Part shown: positions 1 through 9,171 of the stretch, piece by piece
Layout: each line of letters starts with the position of its first letter
Position numbering within the stretch: position 1 is the stretch's first letter
From: an archaeon
GTDB lineage: Archaea; Asgardarchaeota; Thorarchaeia; Thorarchaeales; Thorarchaeaceae
Assembly (NCBI GenBank): GCA_024275415.1
Contig: JAJRZD010000033.1
Location: 18,551-82,550, forward strand
DNA: 64,000 nt
Direction: 5' to 3'
Position numbers and translations under genes: made by a program
The notes under the pieces: model-generated
Databases searched by the model: none
What the model was told of the DNA's origin: nothing
Seen by the model: only the letters and a program-made list of their open reading frames with translations

Positions 1-121
1 GCACTTCTCAGAAATGATGGGGTTTTTGACTTACACATTGTCTGTGTGCTTGTTCATTGCCGGATAGATTAAATATGGTGACCAAGGACTTCAATTTGCT
101 TATTCCACGAGGGTCTACTCA

Positions 122-1174
122 ATGGGTATAAAGAAGTTCATCATGAAACAGTATTGGCGTATTGGCACTATAAGAGCACTGCTAAGCCTTGCTCTTGCAA
201 TGTTGGTCATTGGTCGTCTTTACTATCAGTTCATCCCAGGGCTTAAAGACATGGGCATGTATGGTGCATTAATACTGGGCACGTTTCTAGTCTTTATTTT
301 CATGGGAATCGGCTGGGCATATGATGTCAAGGCAAAGATGTGGAGTCAGAAGGAACAAGCTATCACCGAACGCAATGCATACTCTTACATACCAAGTTAT
401 TGGGAAATTGTGGTACACTATGCAATCTATCGTTCAATGGTACGCACGTTCAAGCAGATTCTGTCCAAGAACGGACTTGATAGTGACTACCTAGATGACG
501 CACAACGATATCTGGATGGATACTTTGGACGCAAGCTCACACGTGAGGATATTTTTTCATCTTTGTCTGCCGGACTTGCATTCTGTCAAAAACATCCTTT
601 TTCAACAACAACATCTCAGGAACAAAAGAGAGTTCCGATAAGGAGTAGAATAAAGCTTGGTTTTCAGGTCATGATGCTTCGACTTAACTGGATTCAATCT
701 CTGACAGGATTGGTTCAAGAGGTGTTGGTCTTTGGAACTTTCTTTATCGCGTTAATCTATTTACAGGGTAAAGAGGTTGTTGATGAAATCCTGCCCTTTG
801 ATATTCTAGTAATTGGTTTCTTTCTAGTGTCAATTCCCTTGTTTGCTGTGTTGGTTTCTTTAGGATGGCTCTATGACAGGAAGTTCAAGATTTGGGCCCC
901 TGATTTCGTGGTTAGAATCGAACGGAACCCGTATACGTATCTGGCTGAACCAAAATTACACGTAATGTACTTTCCCTTCTATTTCGCCCTTCTTCAAACT
1001 ATGAAAAAGATATTCATTTCCCATCAAATGGATGTGACCGAGTTGGATCGGATACAGCAGTTTCTTGGCTCTTACCAGAACTTAGATGTAGCCAAAGATG
1101 AACACATGATAATCGCTAAAGAGTTACGGAAAACTTACGGAGAATTATTTGGTAATCAAAAGCGGGGGCATTGA
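122..1174 (+). CDS. Membrane protein with two tandem copies of a two-TM module
   Basis: This 350-residue protein is an internal duplication. Each half has two hydrophobic segments (about residues 15-35 and 45-66; about 195-215 and 225-250). Each pair is followed by a conserved cytosolic-looking stretch with an ERNxYxY motif: ITERNAYSY in the first half, IERNPYTY in the second. The next gene encodes one more copy of the module, so the two genes are paralogs and probably an operon (4-bp gap). I do not recognise the family. There is no catalytic motif; the soluble tails are helical and charged. The ATG start is the first in frame and is preceded by a plausible leader. A role in the envelope is only an inference from the membrane segments and the neighbouring glycan genes. 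Confidence 0.75.
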   Translation: MGIKKFIMKQYWRIGTIRALLSLALAMLVIGRLYYQFIPGLKDMGMYGALILGTFLVFIFMGIGWAYDVKAKMWSQKEQAITERNAYSYIPSYWEIVVHYAIYRSMVRTFKQILSKNGLDSDYLDDAQRYLDGYFGRKLTREDIFSSLSAGLAFCQKHPFSTTTSQEQKRVPIRSRIKLGFQVMMLRLNWIQSLTGLVQEVLVFGTFFIALIYLQGKEVVDEILPFDILVIGFFLVSIPLFAVLVSLGWLYDRKFKIWAPDFVVRIERNPYTYLAEPKLHVMYFPFYFALLQTMKKIFISHQMDVTELDRIQQFLGSYQNLDVAKDEHMIIAKELRKTYGELFGNQKRGH

Positions 1175-1178
1175 ATAG

Positions 1179-1688
1179 ATGCGAATAAGAAAGTGGTTTA
1201 TGAAACAACAATGGCGGATTGTACAGATCCGTGGAATCTGGGGATTGTTCTATGGCATATTCCTTTTGGCTTATGCATATTTCGAATACATCCCAATATT
1301 TGCAGGTCTTGGCATGTGGGGCCCTGTCGTGTTCTCGGGAGTGCTTTTAGTTGTGTTTCTAATACTGGGTTATTTGTACGACCGAGTATTTGTCCTCTGG
1401 GCCCCATCACAAGAGGTTGTGATTGAACGTAACCCATATCAGTACGTGCCTAGTCCAAAAGAGCATATATTCTGGTTTCCTCTTTATTCCAGTCTTTTAG
1501 ACAGTATAGAGAAACTTGCAATGGAGTATGGCATTGACACATCTGACATTCAAGAAACAAAGGAATATTATGCGGAAATACAGAAACTTCGGCCTGATAT
1601 ACCTGATGATTTAGAACGGGCTGTGGAGCTAAGGAACGACTTCGTTTCAAAGCACCGGTATTGGAATGGGAACGCTCAAGACAACTGA
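1179..1688 (+). CDS. Single-module paralog of the preceding membrane protein
   Basis: This is a 169-residue protein with two transmembrane segments (about residues 18-36 and 47-66), then an IERNPYQYVP motif and a helical acidic C-terminal tail. It aligns by eye with both halves of the upstream protein: RKWFMKQQWRI here matches KKFIMKQYWRI there, and the ERNPY motif sits at the same distance from TM2. It starts 4 bp after the upstream stop, so cotranscription is likely. No enzyme motif is visible and function is unknown. Confidence 0.75.
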   Translation: MRIRKWFMKQQWRIVQIRGIWGLFYGIFLLAYAYFEYIPIFAGLGMWGPVVFSGVLLVVFLILGYLYDRVFVLWAPSQEVVIERNPYQYVPSPKEHIFWFPLYSSLLDSIEKLAMEYGIDTSDIQETKEYYAEIQKLRPDIPDDLERAVELRNDFVSKHRYWNGNAQDN

Positions 1689-1774
1689 GCACCCTTTAGT
1701 GGATCTAATAAGTCCTATGCAAGATGGGAAAGTATTAATCAGACACGAAATCCCCTTGACATGAGGATTCTGGA

Positions 1775-3100
1775 ATGGCCCTCGGTAAATTATGTGTAGT
1801 TGGTCTTGGATATGTAGGCTTGCCAGTAGCCGCAAAATTCGCAGAGGTCGGTTTTAACGTTGCAGGGATTGATATCGTCAAGAACAAGGTTACCCTCATA
1901 AATGAAGGGAAATCTCCCATTGAAGGGAACGAGCCAGATCTTGCAGAACTGGTTGCCAAGGTAGTATCTGACGGCAGCCTGCGCGCTTTTACTTCTTACG
2001 AGTCTGTCAAGGACGCAGACTTTGTTATCATCGTTGTGGAAACCCCGTTCGATAATGGTGCACACAAGCCAATCTACGGTGCATTGATATCCGCCACAAA
2101 AAGCGTTGGTCAACATATCAAGAAGGGCGTATTAGTCATCATCGAATCGACAGTTGCTCCGGGCACGGTCAAGAACATTGTTCAGCCACTTCTAGAGTCT
2201 GAATCAGGGATGGTAGCTGGCACGGACTTCATGCTTGCCACAGCGCCTGAAAGAGTAATGCCTGGCAAGCTGTTACATAATCTAGTACACATGGATCGTG
2301 TGGTTGGCGGAATAGATGAGGCAAGCACATCGAAGGCAGTAGAACTCTACAAACATATCGTCAAGGGCCACCTGTATCCGGTCGATAGTACCACAGCTGA
2401 GGTCGTGAAGACTGTAGAGAATGCATATAGGGATGTCCAGATAGCATTTGCAAACGAGATTGCCCTTTTGTGTGAGAACATTGGTGTTGATGTTTGGCAG
2501 GTACGGGATCTGGTCAATAGGGCCCCAAGTCGCAATATGCATCTTCCTGGAGCTGGTGTAGGTGGGCATTGTCTTCCGAAGGACTCGTGGTTACTCGCCT
2601 TCGGTGCAAAGGGGAAGTACAAGCCCAAACTGATATCATTGGCACGTGACATAAACGATGCAATGCCTGCCCACATGAGTGACCTGTGTGAGGAGGCACT
2701 TCAATCCCATAATCTGAGGCTGCATGGAAGCAATGTCACCATACTAGGTGTCGCATATCTTGAGAACTCTGATGACACTCGAAACTCGCCTGCATTGATA
2801 CTGAAACAGAATCTTGAGGTGCTTGGAATCAATACAACACTTCATGATCCGCATGTGAAGTCAACTGACACGTTTCGGGTCTTGAGCGACTTTGAGGAAG
2901 CAGTGGAAAACTCTGACTGTGTTGCGATTGTCACCGCTCATGACGAGTACAGAAAAATCGACTTGGACAGGTTAAAGGGACTGATGCGGACGCCAATTCT
3001 AGTCGATGGTCGGAACGTGTTGGATCCTGATGAATGCTCCCACAAGGGATTCTCGTTCCGGGCGATTGGGCGTCCGATTAGGAATGCACGAAATCACTGA
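1775..3100 (+). CDS. UDP-sugar (UDP-ManNAc/UDP-Glc type) 6-dehydrogenase
   Basis: This is a nucleotide-sugar dehydrogenase that oxidises the C6 hydroxyl of a UDP-sugar to a uronate in two NAD-dependent steps. It has an N-terminal Rossmann motif GLGYVGLP (residues 10-17), the central helix with VKTVENAYRD (211-220), and the catalytic cysteine in GVGGHCLPKD (C266). A C-terminal UDP-binding domain includes the NSP-type motif DTRNSP. At 441 residues it has the usual length. The gene lies in a cluster of deacetylase, sulfotransferase and glycosyltransferase genes, so its uronate product probably feeds a surface glycan or N-glycan. Substrate (ManNAc, GlcNAc or Glc) cannot be decided by eye. Its 3' end overlaps the convergent PIG-L gene by 23 bp. 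Confidence 0.93.
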   Translation: MALGKLCVVGLGYVGLPVAAKFAEVGFNVAGIDIVKNKVTLINEGKSPIEGNEPDLAELVAKVVSDGSLRAFTSYESVKDADFVIIVVETPFDNGAHKPIYGALISATKSVGQHIKKGVLVIIESTVAPGTVKNIVQPLLESESGMVAGTDFMLATAPERVMPGKLLHNLVHMDRVVGGIDEASTSKAVELYKHIVKGHLYPVDSTTAEVVKTVENAYRDVQIAFANEIALLCENIGVDVWQVRDLVNRAPSRNMHLPGAGVGGHCLPKDSWLLAFGAKGKYKPKLISLARDINDAMPAHMSDLCEEALQSHNLRLHGSNVTILGVAYLENSDDTRNSPALILKQNLEVLGINTTLHDPHVKSTDTFRVLSDFEEAVENSDCVAIVTAHDEYRKIDLDRLKGLMRTPILVDGRNVLDPDECSHKGFSFRAIGRPIRNARNH

Positions 3101-3737
3101 ATACCAACTTCTCTATCTCGAAGGCTTCAGCATATTCAGTCCCGATGAATGTGCCCCCATAGTTCAGGAATGCCCGTATCTTGTCAGGCTCGAAATAGTC
3201 CCTCCTAATCACTTGGGATTCGTATTTGTGGAGCATTTCGATTTTCTTGCTCACATCCTCCTCATCGAACTTGATAAACACACTCGGGGTGAATCCAGGC
3301 ACGGTTCCTGGGACCTGATACATCCAGATACTTGTTCCTGTTCGCATAAATGCCCGTCTGGTTTCTTCTCCGATTGTCTTGTGATCTTGATGGAGGTCAT
3401 TAATGGATGGCGTTATCACAAGATCCGGCCTGAATTCCTTCCTTTCGAGATAGATACGCTCAAGGATGTCTTGCCTGTAGTCAGGGAATCTCCTGACAGG
3501 GTATTCAAGGATCGTAAGGTCATTGATTCCTAGATGCTGGGCGGCGGCCTTGCATTCCTTTATCAGAACATCTTCATCATGTTTTGACCTGTCGACACTT
3601 TCTTTACAATCGCTGAAAACAAGGGACTTAACAGTGATACCACTTTCCACCAGTTTCCTGACAGTACTACCAGCCCCAAGTTCCATATCGTCTGTATGTG
3701 GTGAGAGAACCAATACCCTATCCATGTTTAACTTCAT
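3078..3737 (-). CDS. PIG-L/LmbE family N-deacetylase
   Basis: This 219-residue protein belongs to the zinc-dependent GlcNAc deacetylase family (PIG-L, MshB, BshB). The metal motif is SPHTDDMELGAG near the N-terminus, a variant of the usual PHPDDxExG with T in place of P. The third ligand motif HQDH lies mid-protein. Members remove acetate from an N-acetyl sugar, so with the convergent UDP-sugar dehydrogenase and downstream sulfotransferase a role in making a modified glycan is likely. An alternative start is the internal Met5. No signal peptide is visible, so it is probably cytosolic. Confidence 0.88.
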   Translation of the reverse strand: MKLNMDRVLVLSPHTDDMELGAGSTVRKLVESGITVKSLVFSDCKESVDRSKHDEDVLIKECKAAAQHLGINDLTILEYPVRRFPDYRQDILERIYLERKEFRPDLVITPSINDLHQDHKTIGEETRRAFMRTGTSIWMYQVPGTVPGFTPSVFIKFDEEDVSKKIEMLHKYESQVIRRDYFEPDKIRAFLNYGGTFIGTEYAEAFEIEKLVFSDFVHS

Positions 3738-3859
3738 TGTTCCAACCTCGCTTCACGAAGGTCAACCGAGCATGTTGAGAGTGAAAGATAACGTTTATGG
3801 CAATACTGATGACACCATATTCTTTTTATCGAGGAGTCAAGAGGAGATGGTAGTCTACC

Positions 3860-4525
3860 ATGAAGCTAACCGTTCACCAACCTAATTTCCTTCCTTATCT
3901 GGGCTTCTTTGACAAAATCCGGCAAGTCGACATCTTTGTCGTTATGGACGATGTTCAATACACGAAAAGAGGTTTCACGAATCGGAATCGGATCAAGAAA
4001 CCTGATGGAGCAATGTGGCTCACCGTTCCAGTGAAGAGTGAACGAGATAGTCTGGTGAACGAGGTGCGAATCTCAAACCACGTTGACTGGAAAAGCCGTC
4101 ACCTCAAGACATTGGAACATATGTATAGCAAAGCAGGCCACTTCGATGAGGTATTTCCGGTCATACAGGATGTGTATTCACAGGACTGGTCGTTGCTATC
4201 AGACCTAAATATCGAGATGATTCGACGATGCTTCTATTTTCTGGGCATCACCGTAAGAATGGTAATGAGTTCTTCATTGGACATAAGTGACAAGTTTGGT
4301 GGGGAACGTATCATCGAGATATGTAAGCGTCTTGACTGCCCCGAGTACTTCTCAGGAAAATCTGGGAGAAACTATCTGGATCTATCCGCCTTTGAGGATA
4401 AGGATATTCGAGTCACCTTCCAAGATTTCGAGCATCCTGTCTATCTCCAGCAGTTTGGAGAATTCATCCCTAACCTTTCAGTGATTGACTATCTTTTCAA
4501 CGTTGGAGGACAACCGTTCTGGTAG
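3860..4525 (+). CDS. WbqC-like family protein
   Basis: This 221-residue protein has the hallmark N-terminus of the WbqC family: an HQPNFLPYLGF motif, then DIFVVMDDVQY and a KRGFTNRNRI stretch. WbqC proteins occur in O-antigen and other glycan or glycolipid clusters, and their exact reaction is uncertain. The stop codon is followed immediately by the start of the sulfotransferase gene, so the two are translated from one message. The context supports a role in glycan modification. Confidence 0.85.
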   Translation: MKLTVHQPNFLPYLGFFDKIRQVDIFVVMDDVQYTKRGFTNRNRIKKPDGAMWLTVPVKSERDSLVNEVRISNHVDWKSRHLKTLEHMYSKAGHFDEVFPVIQDVYSQDWSLLSDLNIEMIRRCFYFLGITVRMVMSSSLDISDKFGGERIIEICKRLDCPEYFSGKSGRNYLDLSAFEDKDIRVTFQDFEHPVYLQQFGEFIPNLSVIDYLFNVGGQPFW

Positions 4526-5560
4526 ATGAATCTAGAGCTACAAGCGTGGTCGGTTTCGATGAATGAACAAAGAACTTCGGAGTTCCGGAAAGATGTGACT
4601 CAAGAGGAACAATTGCAGAGGATGAACGAACTCCTTTGGCCCTACGAAAAAGATGCGATATCACAATTCACAGAGCCCGCGAAGCCGACGTTGTTCATAG
4701 TCGGTGCACCACGAAGTGCGACAACCCTTGTCTACCAGTTAGTTTCAGATACGGGCCTTTTCGGATACATCTCGAATTATATTGCTAGGTTCTACGCTGC
4801 CCCGTTCATCGGTGCACTCCAAGCAAAGACACTGGGGATGGTTCATTCTTCGAAGATGTCTTTTGAATCGAAATTCGGGCGGACTAAGGGTTGGCATGAA
4901 CCTCATCAGTTCAACTATTTCTGGAGAAAGTGGTTCCGATATGATAAAGATCACCAGATGAATCAAAGTTTTATCGAATCTATGGACAAGATAACGTTCA
5001 GACGGGAGATTGCCGCTTTGGAGAATGTGTTTCAGCAGCCCATGGCTTTCAAAAGCCTCTACTGCGGATTGCAGGTTGAATTTCTCAAGAGGACATTGCC
5101 CAAATCTAGATTCGTGATATGCACTAGAAACCCTCTTTATCAAGCTCAGTCAATTCTCTCTGGACGCAAGGCGTTCTTCGGCACATATGAGGGATGGTTC
5201 TCTTTGAAGCCTGCCGAGTACTCGTCCCTTAAAGAGATGGATGTCTTTCATCAAGTTGCGGGACAGATCTACTACATCTTAAAATCAATTGGAAGTGGGT
5301 TAAAGGCAGTGGGTGAACACGAGTATCAAATAATCGATCAGGAAGACCTGATACGTGACCCACGAGGAGTCATGTCGAACATCATCAAATTAGGTGGTCA
5401 GGATCCCACGAAGGCGAATCTATCCAATCTGCCAGAATCTTTCGAGAATCGAAATGAGCAGAAGCTACCAGATGAAGAATGGGAACAGCTCAAGGAAGCC
5501 ATAGATGACTTCTTTGGCGATATGAGCTGCCGTGACGTTCTTCTTGACTCCTCTCATTGA
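4526..5560 (+). CDS. Sulfotransferase-fold protein (PAPS dependent)
   Basis: This 344-residue protein carries the 5'-phosphosulfate loop as FIVGAPRSATTLV (about residues 58-70), close to the usual GxPRSGTT. A 3'-phosphate motif, ICTRNPLYQAQSIL, sits about 140 residues later. It probably transfers sulfate from PAPS to a sugar hydroxyl. The ATG abuts the stop of the WbqC-like gene, and an in-frame Met at residue 12 is an alternative start. The tail overlaps the convergent GT4 gene by 7 bp. Sulfated glycans would fit sulfated archaeal surface sugars, but the acceptor is unknown. Confidence 0.85.
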   Translation: MNLELQAWSVSMNEQRTSEFRKDVTQEEQLQRMNELLWPYEKDAISQFTEPAKPTLFIVGAPRSATTLVYQLVSDTGLFGYISNYIARFYAAPFIGALQAKTLGMVHSSKMSFESKFGRTKGWHEPHQFNYFWRKWFRYDKDHQMNQSFIESMDKITFRREIAALENVFQQPMAFKSLYCGLQVEFLKRTLPKSRFVICTRNPLYQAQSILSGRKAFFGTYEGWFSLKPAEYSSLKEMDVFHQVAGQIYYILKSIGSGLKAVGEHEYQIIDQEDLIRDPRGVMSNIIKLGGQDPTKANLSNLPESFENRNEQKLPDEEWEQLKEAIDDFFGDMSCRDVLLDSSH

Positions 5561-6669
5561 GCCCGTGAAATAACCTCTCGTAACGTACCAACATAGTTGT
5601 CCATTAGCATGTTCTGCCCAGCCCAATCTTGAAGATAGATCCTACGTTCTAGGATTTCCTCCGGACTCATTTTCTTCATGGTACGGATGGTTTCTAAAAA
5701 CTCTCTCTCATTTCCGTATGTGAGGCAGCTCCCCTTTGGCAAGAAGTTGATGATGGACACAAAATCCCGATTCAACACGAAAATCAGACCAGCGTGAGAA
5801 TATGTAGCAGCCTTATTTGGGAATGAATATCGATGATACCAGAAGTCAGTCCAAGGGATCAAACCAAACTGATATTCGTTCGTCAAAACATCCATCAGAA
5901 CTGAAGGATGTATCCAATCACGATGCCTGATCCATTTCCAGTGTTCAGGTGGCTTTCTCCCGACCCAATCCACTATGATTCCTCCTTCCTCTTCAATCAT
6001 CTCTCTATGTCTTCCAGGAAACCTGTGTTCGAGAAATCCCTCGTAGTCCCGTGCCAGACAGATTGACTTGAGAGGTCCGGAGTGCAATGATGGTTTCGCA
6101 AGATTCCCGACTTCGCTTTTGAATGGGAAATTCGGAATCACTTCGCAGGTCGCAATATGCCGTCTGTGTTCTCTTGCAATTGCTTCACTTACTGTCACGA
6201 TCGATGCTGCAGAACGAAGTATCTGGCGTTCCCATTTTCTATATATTCTTGGAACGATGAAATATCGCGCAGAGTTTTTCATTCTGGCTGGCAGTGATTT
6301 GGCTTTCATCCTCTTGATCATGGTCTGTCGCGACCAATACTCGTGGTCATCATATACGTATGGGATCCCGAGGTCATAGGCTATCTTTCCAGAAATCACA
6401 TTATGGGCATACACTATATCTGGCTGGATCTTGTCCACGACATCTTCAGCCTCTTTCTTAAGGCGTTGATAGAATGGGGGTATTCCAAGGTTGTTAAGGG
6501 TTCTAAATGCCTTGGAGTGGTAGGTTTCTTCAAATGCCTCCTCGTACAGAGGAGTCCCCCTTCTCATTGACCCGAAGAAATAGGATTTGGAGAATCCTCT
6601 AGCAAGCATTGCCAGCCGCTCAACACGGGGGTCTGGCAATCCTTCGTGCGATATGTGAAGTATCTTCAT
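5554..6669 (-). CDS. GT4-like (GT-B fold) glycosyltransferase
   Basis: This 371-residue protein has features of a retaining GT-B glycosyltransferase. The N-terminal strand KILHISHEGLPDPRVERL resembles family 4 donors, followed by DIVYAHN, YVYDDHEYW, IVTVSEAIAREH and a VIPNFP hinge. The C-terminal half is less canonical (FPNKAATYSHAGLIFV), so the donor site may be divergent. I chose the start at 6669 because a GGTG element precedes it; a longer form starting at 6684 adds five residues. The next gene downstream is a GT2 enzyme read in the same direction. Confidence 0.8.
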   Translation of the reverse strand: MKILHISHEGLPDPRVERLAMLARGFSKSYFFGSMRRGTPLYEEAFEETYHSKAFRTLNNLGIPPFYQRLKKEAEDVVDKIQPDIVYAHNVISGKIAYDLGIPYVYDDHEYWSRQTMIKRMKAKSLPARMKNSARYFIVPRIYRKWERQILRSAASIVTVSEAIAREHRRHIATCEVIPNFPFKSEVGNLAKPSLHSGPLKSICLARDYEGFLEHRFPGRHREMIEEEGGIIVDWVGRKPPEHWKWIRHRDWIHPSVLMDVLTNEYQFGLIPWTDFWYHRYSFPNKAATYSHAGLIFVLNRDFVSIINFLPKGSCLTYGNEREFLETIRTMKKMSPEEILERRIYLQDWAGQNMLMDNYVGTLREVISRAQ

Positions 6670-6743
6670 TGATTGAACACCCATTCGTTCTTGCTGTGTA
6701 TCATCAGTATGTCTTGCCGTTGTCCTTCTATTTACTCTATCCC

Positions 6744-7550
6744 TCAGAGAAGACGTTTGATCAATCTTCGGATATTGCGTTGCACGAGAGAACCGTAGAA
6801 TTCTCGCACATCCTCATCCTCACACCGCCACGACCCGCGAAAGAACTCATACCAATACCCCCTCATGTATGCCATGTCATTCTTTGTGATTGCCTTGCTT
6901 GTAGCATATAGCGGTCCTATTCCTGCATAGAATGCCAACCGTCCTGACCTGAACCGACCTGCTCCGGATTCTAGGTGTGATGGAGGTGTCTTGACCTTCA
7001 TCATGTCTAGGATTTTCAACTCGTAGCCGAGCTTCAGAGCCTTGATGTTGAGGAACGAGTCTATCGAGATATCCCAATACTTGTCAATATACAGTATGAC
7101 TTCAGATCGCACAACCTTTCCTGTGAACATTGGGAATGAGCGCTGGAGTCCGTCTTCTATCTGTCCAGCAGCCACTCCTATTCTCGGATGCGAGTCAAGG
7201 TATTTCACCATGTCTTCAAAGTAGGTTTTTGGAAAGATCGTATCGACGTCAGCTGTAGCAACATACTTGTACTCTCTGGCCAACTCCTTGAGGACTGGTT
7301 GAGCTTTTGTCCAAGCCCTACCCAGTGTGTCTAGATTTCCTTTCGTTTTCTTGGGCATTGACACAATCCTGAAATTCAATCCATACTGTTCAGCGATTTC
7401 CCTTGCAACAACCTCACTTCTATCAGTCGAACCATCGTTCACAAATAGGATGACGCTAGGCCTGAGGGTCTGTTGTGCGATATTCCTGATAAACACTGGA
7501 AGAGCCTCCTCCTCATTATAGAACTTTGTTGCAAGCACATATTCGCTCAA
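6744..7550 (-). CDS. Family 2 (GT-A) glycosyltransferase
   Basis: This 268-residue protein shows the GT2 N-terminal pattern FYNEEEALPVFI, then FVNDGSTDRS and a metal-binding DxD motif in ATADVDTIFP. It would move a sugar from a nucleotide donor to a lipid or protein-linked acceptor. The start is a TTG at 7550; the translated sequence begins directly with the first beta-strand, so no large N-terminal extension is missing. The C-terminus is basic (IRRLIKRLL) and might contact the membrane, but no clear TM helix is present. It is the upstream gene of the minus-strand glycan pair. Confidence 0.85.
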   Translation of the reverse strand: MSEYVLATKFYNEEEALPVFIRNIAQQTLRPSVILFVNDGSTDRSEVVAREIAEQYGLNFRIVSMPKKTKGNLDTLGRAWTKAQPVLKELAREYKYVATADVDTIFPKTYFEDMVKYLDSHPRIGVAAGQIEDGLQRSFPMFTGKVVRSEVILYIDKYWDISIDSFLNIKALKLGYELKILDMMKVKTPPSHLESGAGRFRSGRLAFYAGIGPLYATSKAITKNDMAYMRGYWYEFFRGSWRCEDEDVREFYGSLVQRNIRRLIKRLL

Positions 7551-7732
7551 TGGAATTGACCTCTTTGAAATCTCGACTGCTCTGATTGAATCCGCCTTCT
7601 GTCAGACTTTCCGATATTTCATATCGTGATTGATGATGTTTCTTCAGATAGCGGATTTTACAGCATTTGATTTTAAGAAACGGTTATTAACCCTCTGTCC
7701 ACCATAATAGACGAGGTAGACGAGGTTTGGGC

Positions 7733-9004
7733 ATGAAAAATGATTTGATTTCCAAATGGCTAATCATTGTGATTCTTCACACCCTTGTGATACCCCTTTC
7801 AGCTGGCATAGGTGTAGTGACAGCAACCAACTCAGAATATGCTCCTTCGCAATCCGGAAGTTGGCTTGTGGGATGGGACTATCGGATATCACATACGATA
7901 AATGGTACAATAGGTGCTGGTTTCAACTATCAGATAGAGATCGATGTTCGATACGGAAGCGGGACGAGTTCAGGAAATATCGTTTATCTTGGTTTGCATA
8001 GCAACACTGACTTCTCAGACATCCGTTTTACTGATGACGATGGGATAACCCTCCTTGACTACTGGCTTGAGGCGTACGAGCCAGGCGTTTCTGCTGTTTT
8101 TTGGGTAGAGGTGTCCGACTCGCTGGATACCACAAGCACCATCTTCATCTACTATGGGAATCCAAGTGCGATGTCAATGAGCAATGGTGATGCCACCTTC
8201 ATCTTTTTTGATGACTTTGAAGATGGCACTCTAAACAAATGGACCACTGTTGATTCCATGTGGGGAATCAGCAATACGATTTCTGCAAATGGAAGATATT
8301 CGGCTTGGGCTGACACATTTACGTCAATAGACAATCGTGAGCTATCCAAGGAAGTATCAATCTCTCAAAACGTGATGATACACGTTTGGATACGAACGCA
8401 AGGGGATCCTAATTGGCCAATCCATCCTGCAAACGATAGGGGCTATTCCATCTATACGATATCATTGATGGAGGATTCTGATATCAAGTACTACGATGGT
8501 TCTCTTTATCACACCTGGCCCCAAAACTCGAAGTATATGGTTGATACTTGGCAAAGATTCGAAGTCGGATATGACTTTGATGCTGATGTTATGCTTGCTT
8601 GGAAAGATCGAATGGCATTACATGGCACTGATTCCATTGACCTGCTTGATGATACGGGCACTACGGGCGACGGACTCAGCAAAATCAGTAGCATCTGTAG
8701 CAGATTTGAAGGCAGGGATCTGTGGTTGGATGACTATTATGTCCGAAAATGGGTTCAAAATGAACCCACCCACGGTGTTTGGGGTTCCGTAGAAAGCAAT
8801 GCGGAATCCACTCAGACCACGCAATCACCTTCTTGGTTTGTGATGGCACCCTTCATGTATTTAGCAGTGGGTGCCGGATTGGGGGTTGTTGCAATAGTGG
8901 TTATTGTTTTAATAGTAGTCATAAGGAACCAGGCTCCACCAGATTATGTTCCGTATCAAGTACTCGATGACAAAAAGCCAGTCCGAGAGGGGCATAACTA
9001 CTGA
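7733..9004 (+). CDS. Secreted, membrane-anchored DUF2341 protein
   Basis: This 423-residue surface protein has an N-terminal signal segment (about residues 8-30) and a DUF2341 domain (WDYRISHTIN through IFIYYGNPSA, about residues 47-145). A jelly-roll-like domain starting FFDDFEDGTLNKW follows. A C-terminal TM helix (VAIVVIVLIVVI) precedes a short charged tail. DUF2341 is a carbohydrate-binding-like domain common in archaeal and bacterial surface proteins. I chose ATG at 7733 because GAGGT lies just upstream; a TTG at 7727 is also in frame. It is probably displayed outside the cell. The 182 bp upstream form a divergent promoter region with the GT2 gene. Confidence 0.85.
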   Translation: MKNDLISKWLIIVILHTLVIPLSAGIGVVTATNSEYAPSQSGSWLVGWDYRISHTINGTIGAGFNYQIEIDVRYGSGTSSGNIVYLGLHSNTDFSDIRFTDDDGITLLDYWLEAYEPGVSAVFWVEVSDSLDTTSTIFIYYGNPSAMSMSNGDATFIFFDDFEDGTLNKWTTVDSMWGISNTISANGRYSAWADTFTSIDNRELSKEVSISQNVMIHVWIRTQGDPNWPIHPANDRGYSIYTISLMEDSDIKYYDGSLYHTWPQNSKYMVDTWQRFEVGYDFDADVMLAWKDRMALHGTDSIDLLDDTGTTGDGLSKISSICSRFEGRDLWLDDYYVRKWVQNEPTHGVWGSVESNAESTQTTQSPSWFVMAPFMYLAVGAGLGVVAIVVIVLIVVIRNQAPPDYVPYQVLDDKKPVREGHNY

Positions 9005-9171
9005 AACTTCAAAAAAGCGTCCGACCGATACAGTCGGAAAGAAAACCTGTCTGGTAGACACTTGCTCAAAACGTTGAGGGAATCTTGATTTGAACGCTAT
9101 CTGTGACGATAGGGTCTATCGTTGCGTATTTTGCCGGGCAATCCGAAAGACATCTTCCTAGTTATAGCATT

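Noticed and set aside
9005..9171. A small gene in the gap after the DUF2341 gene
   Set aside because: The 167 bp hold no frame with a start and protein-like composition. The open frames nearby are shadows of the Fe-S gene.
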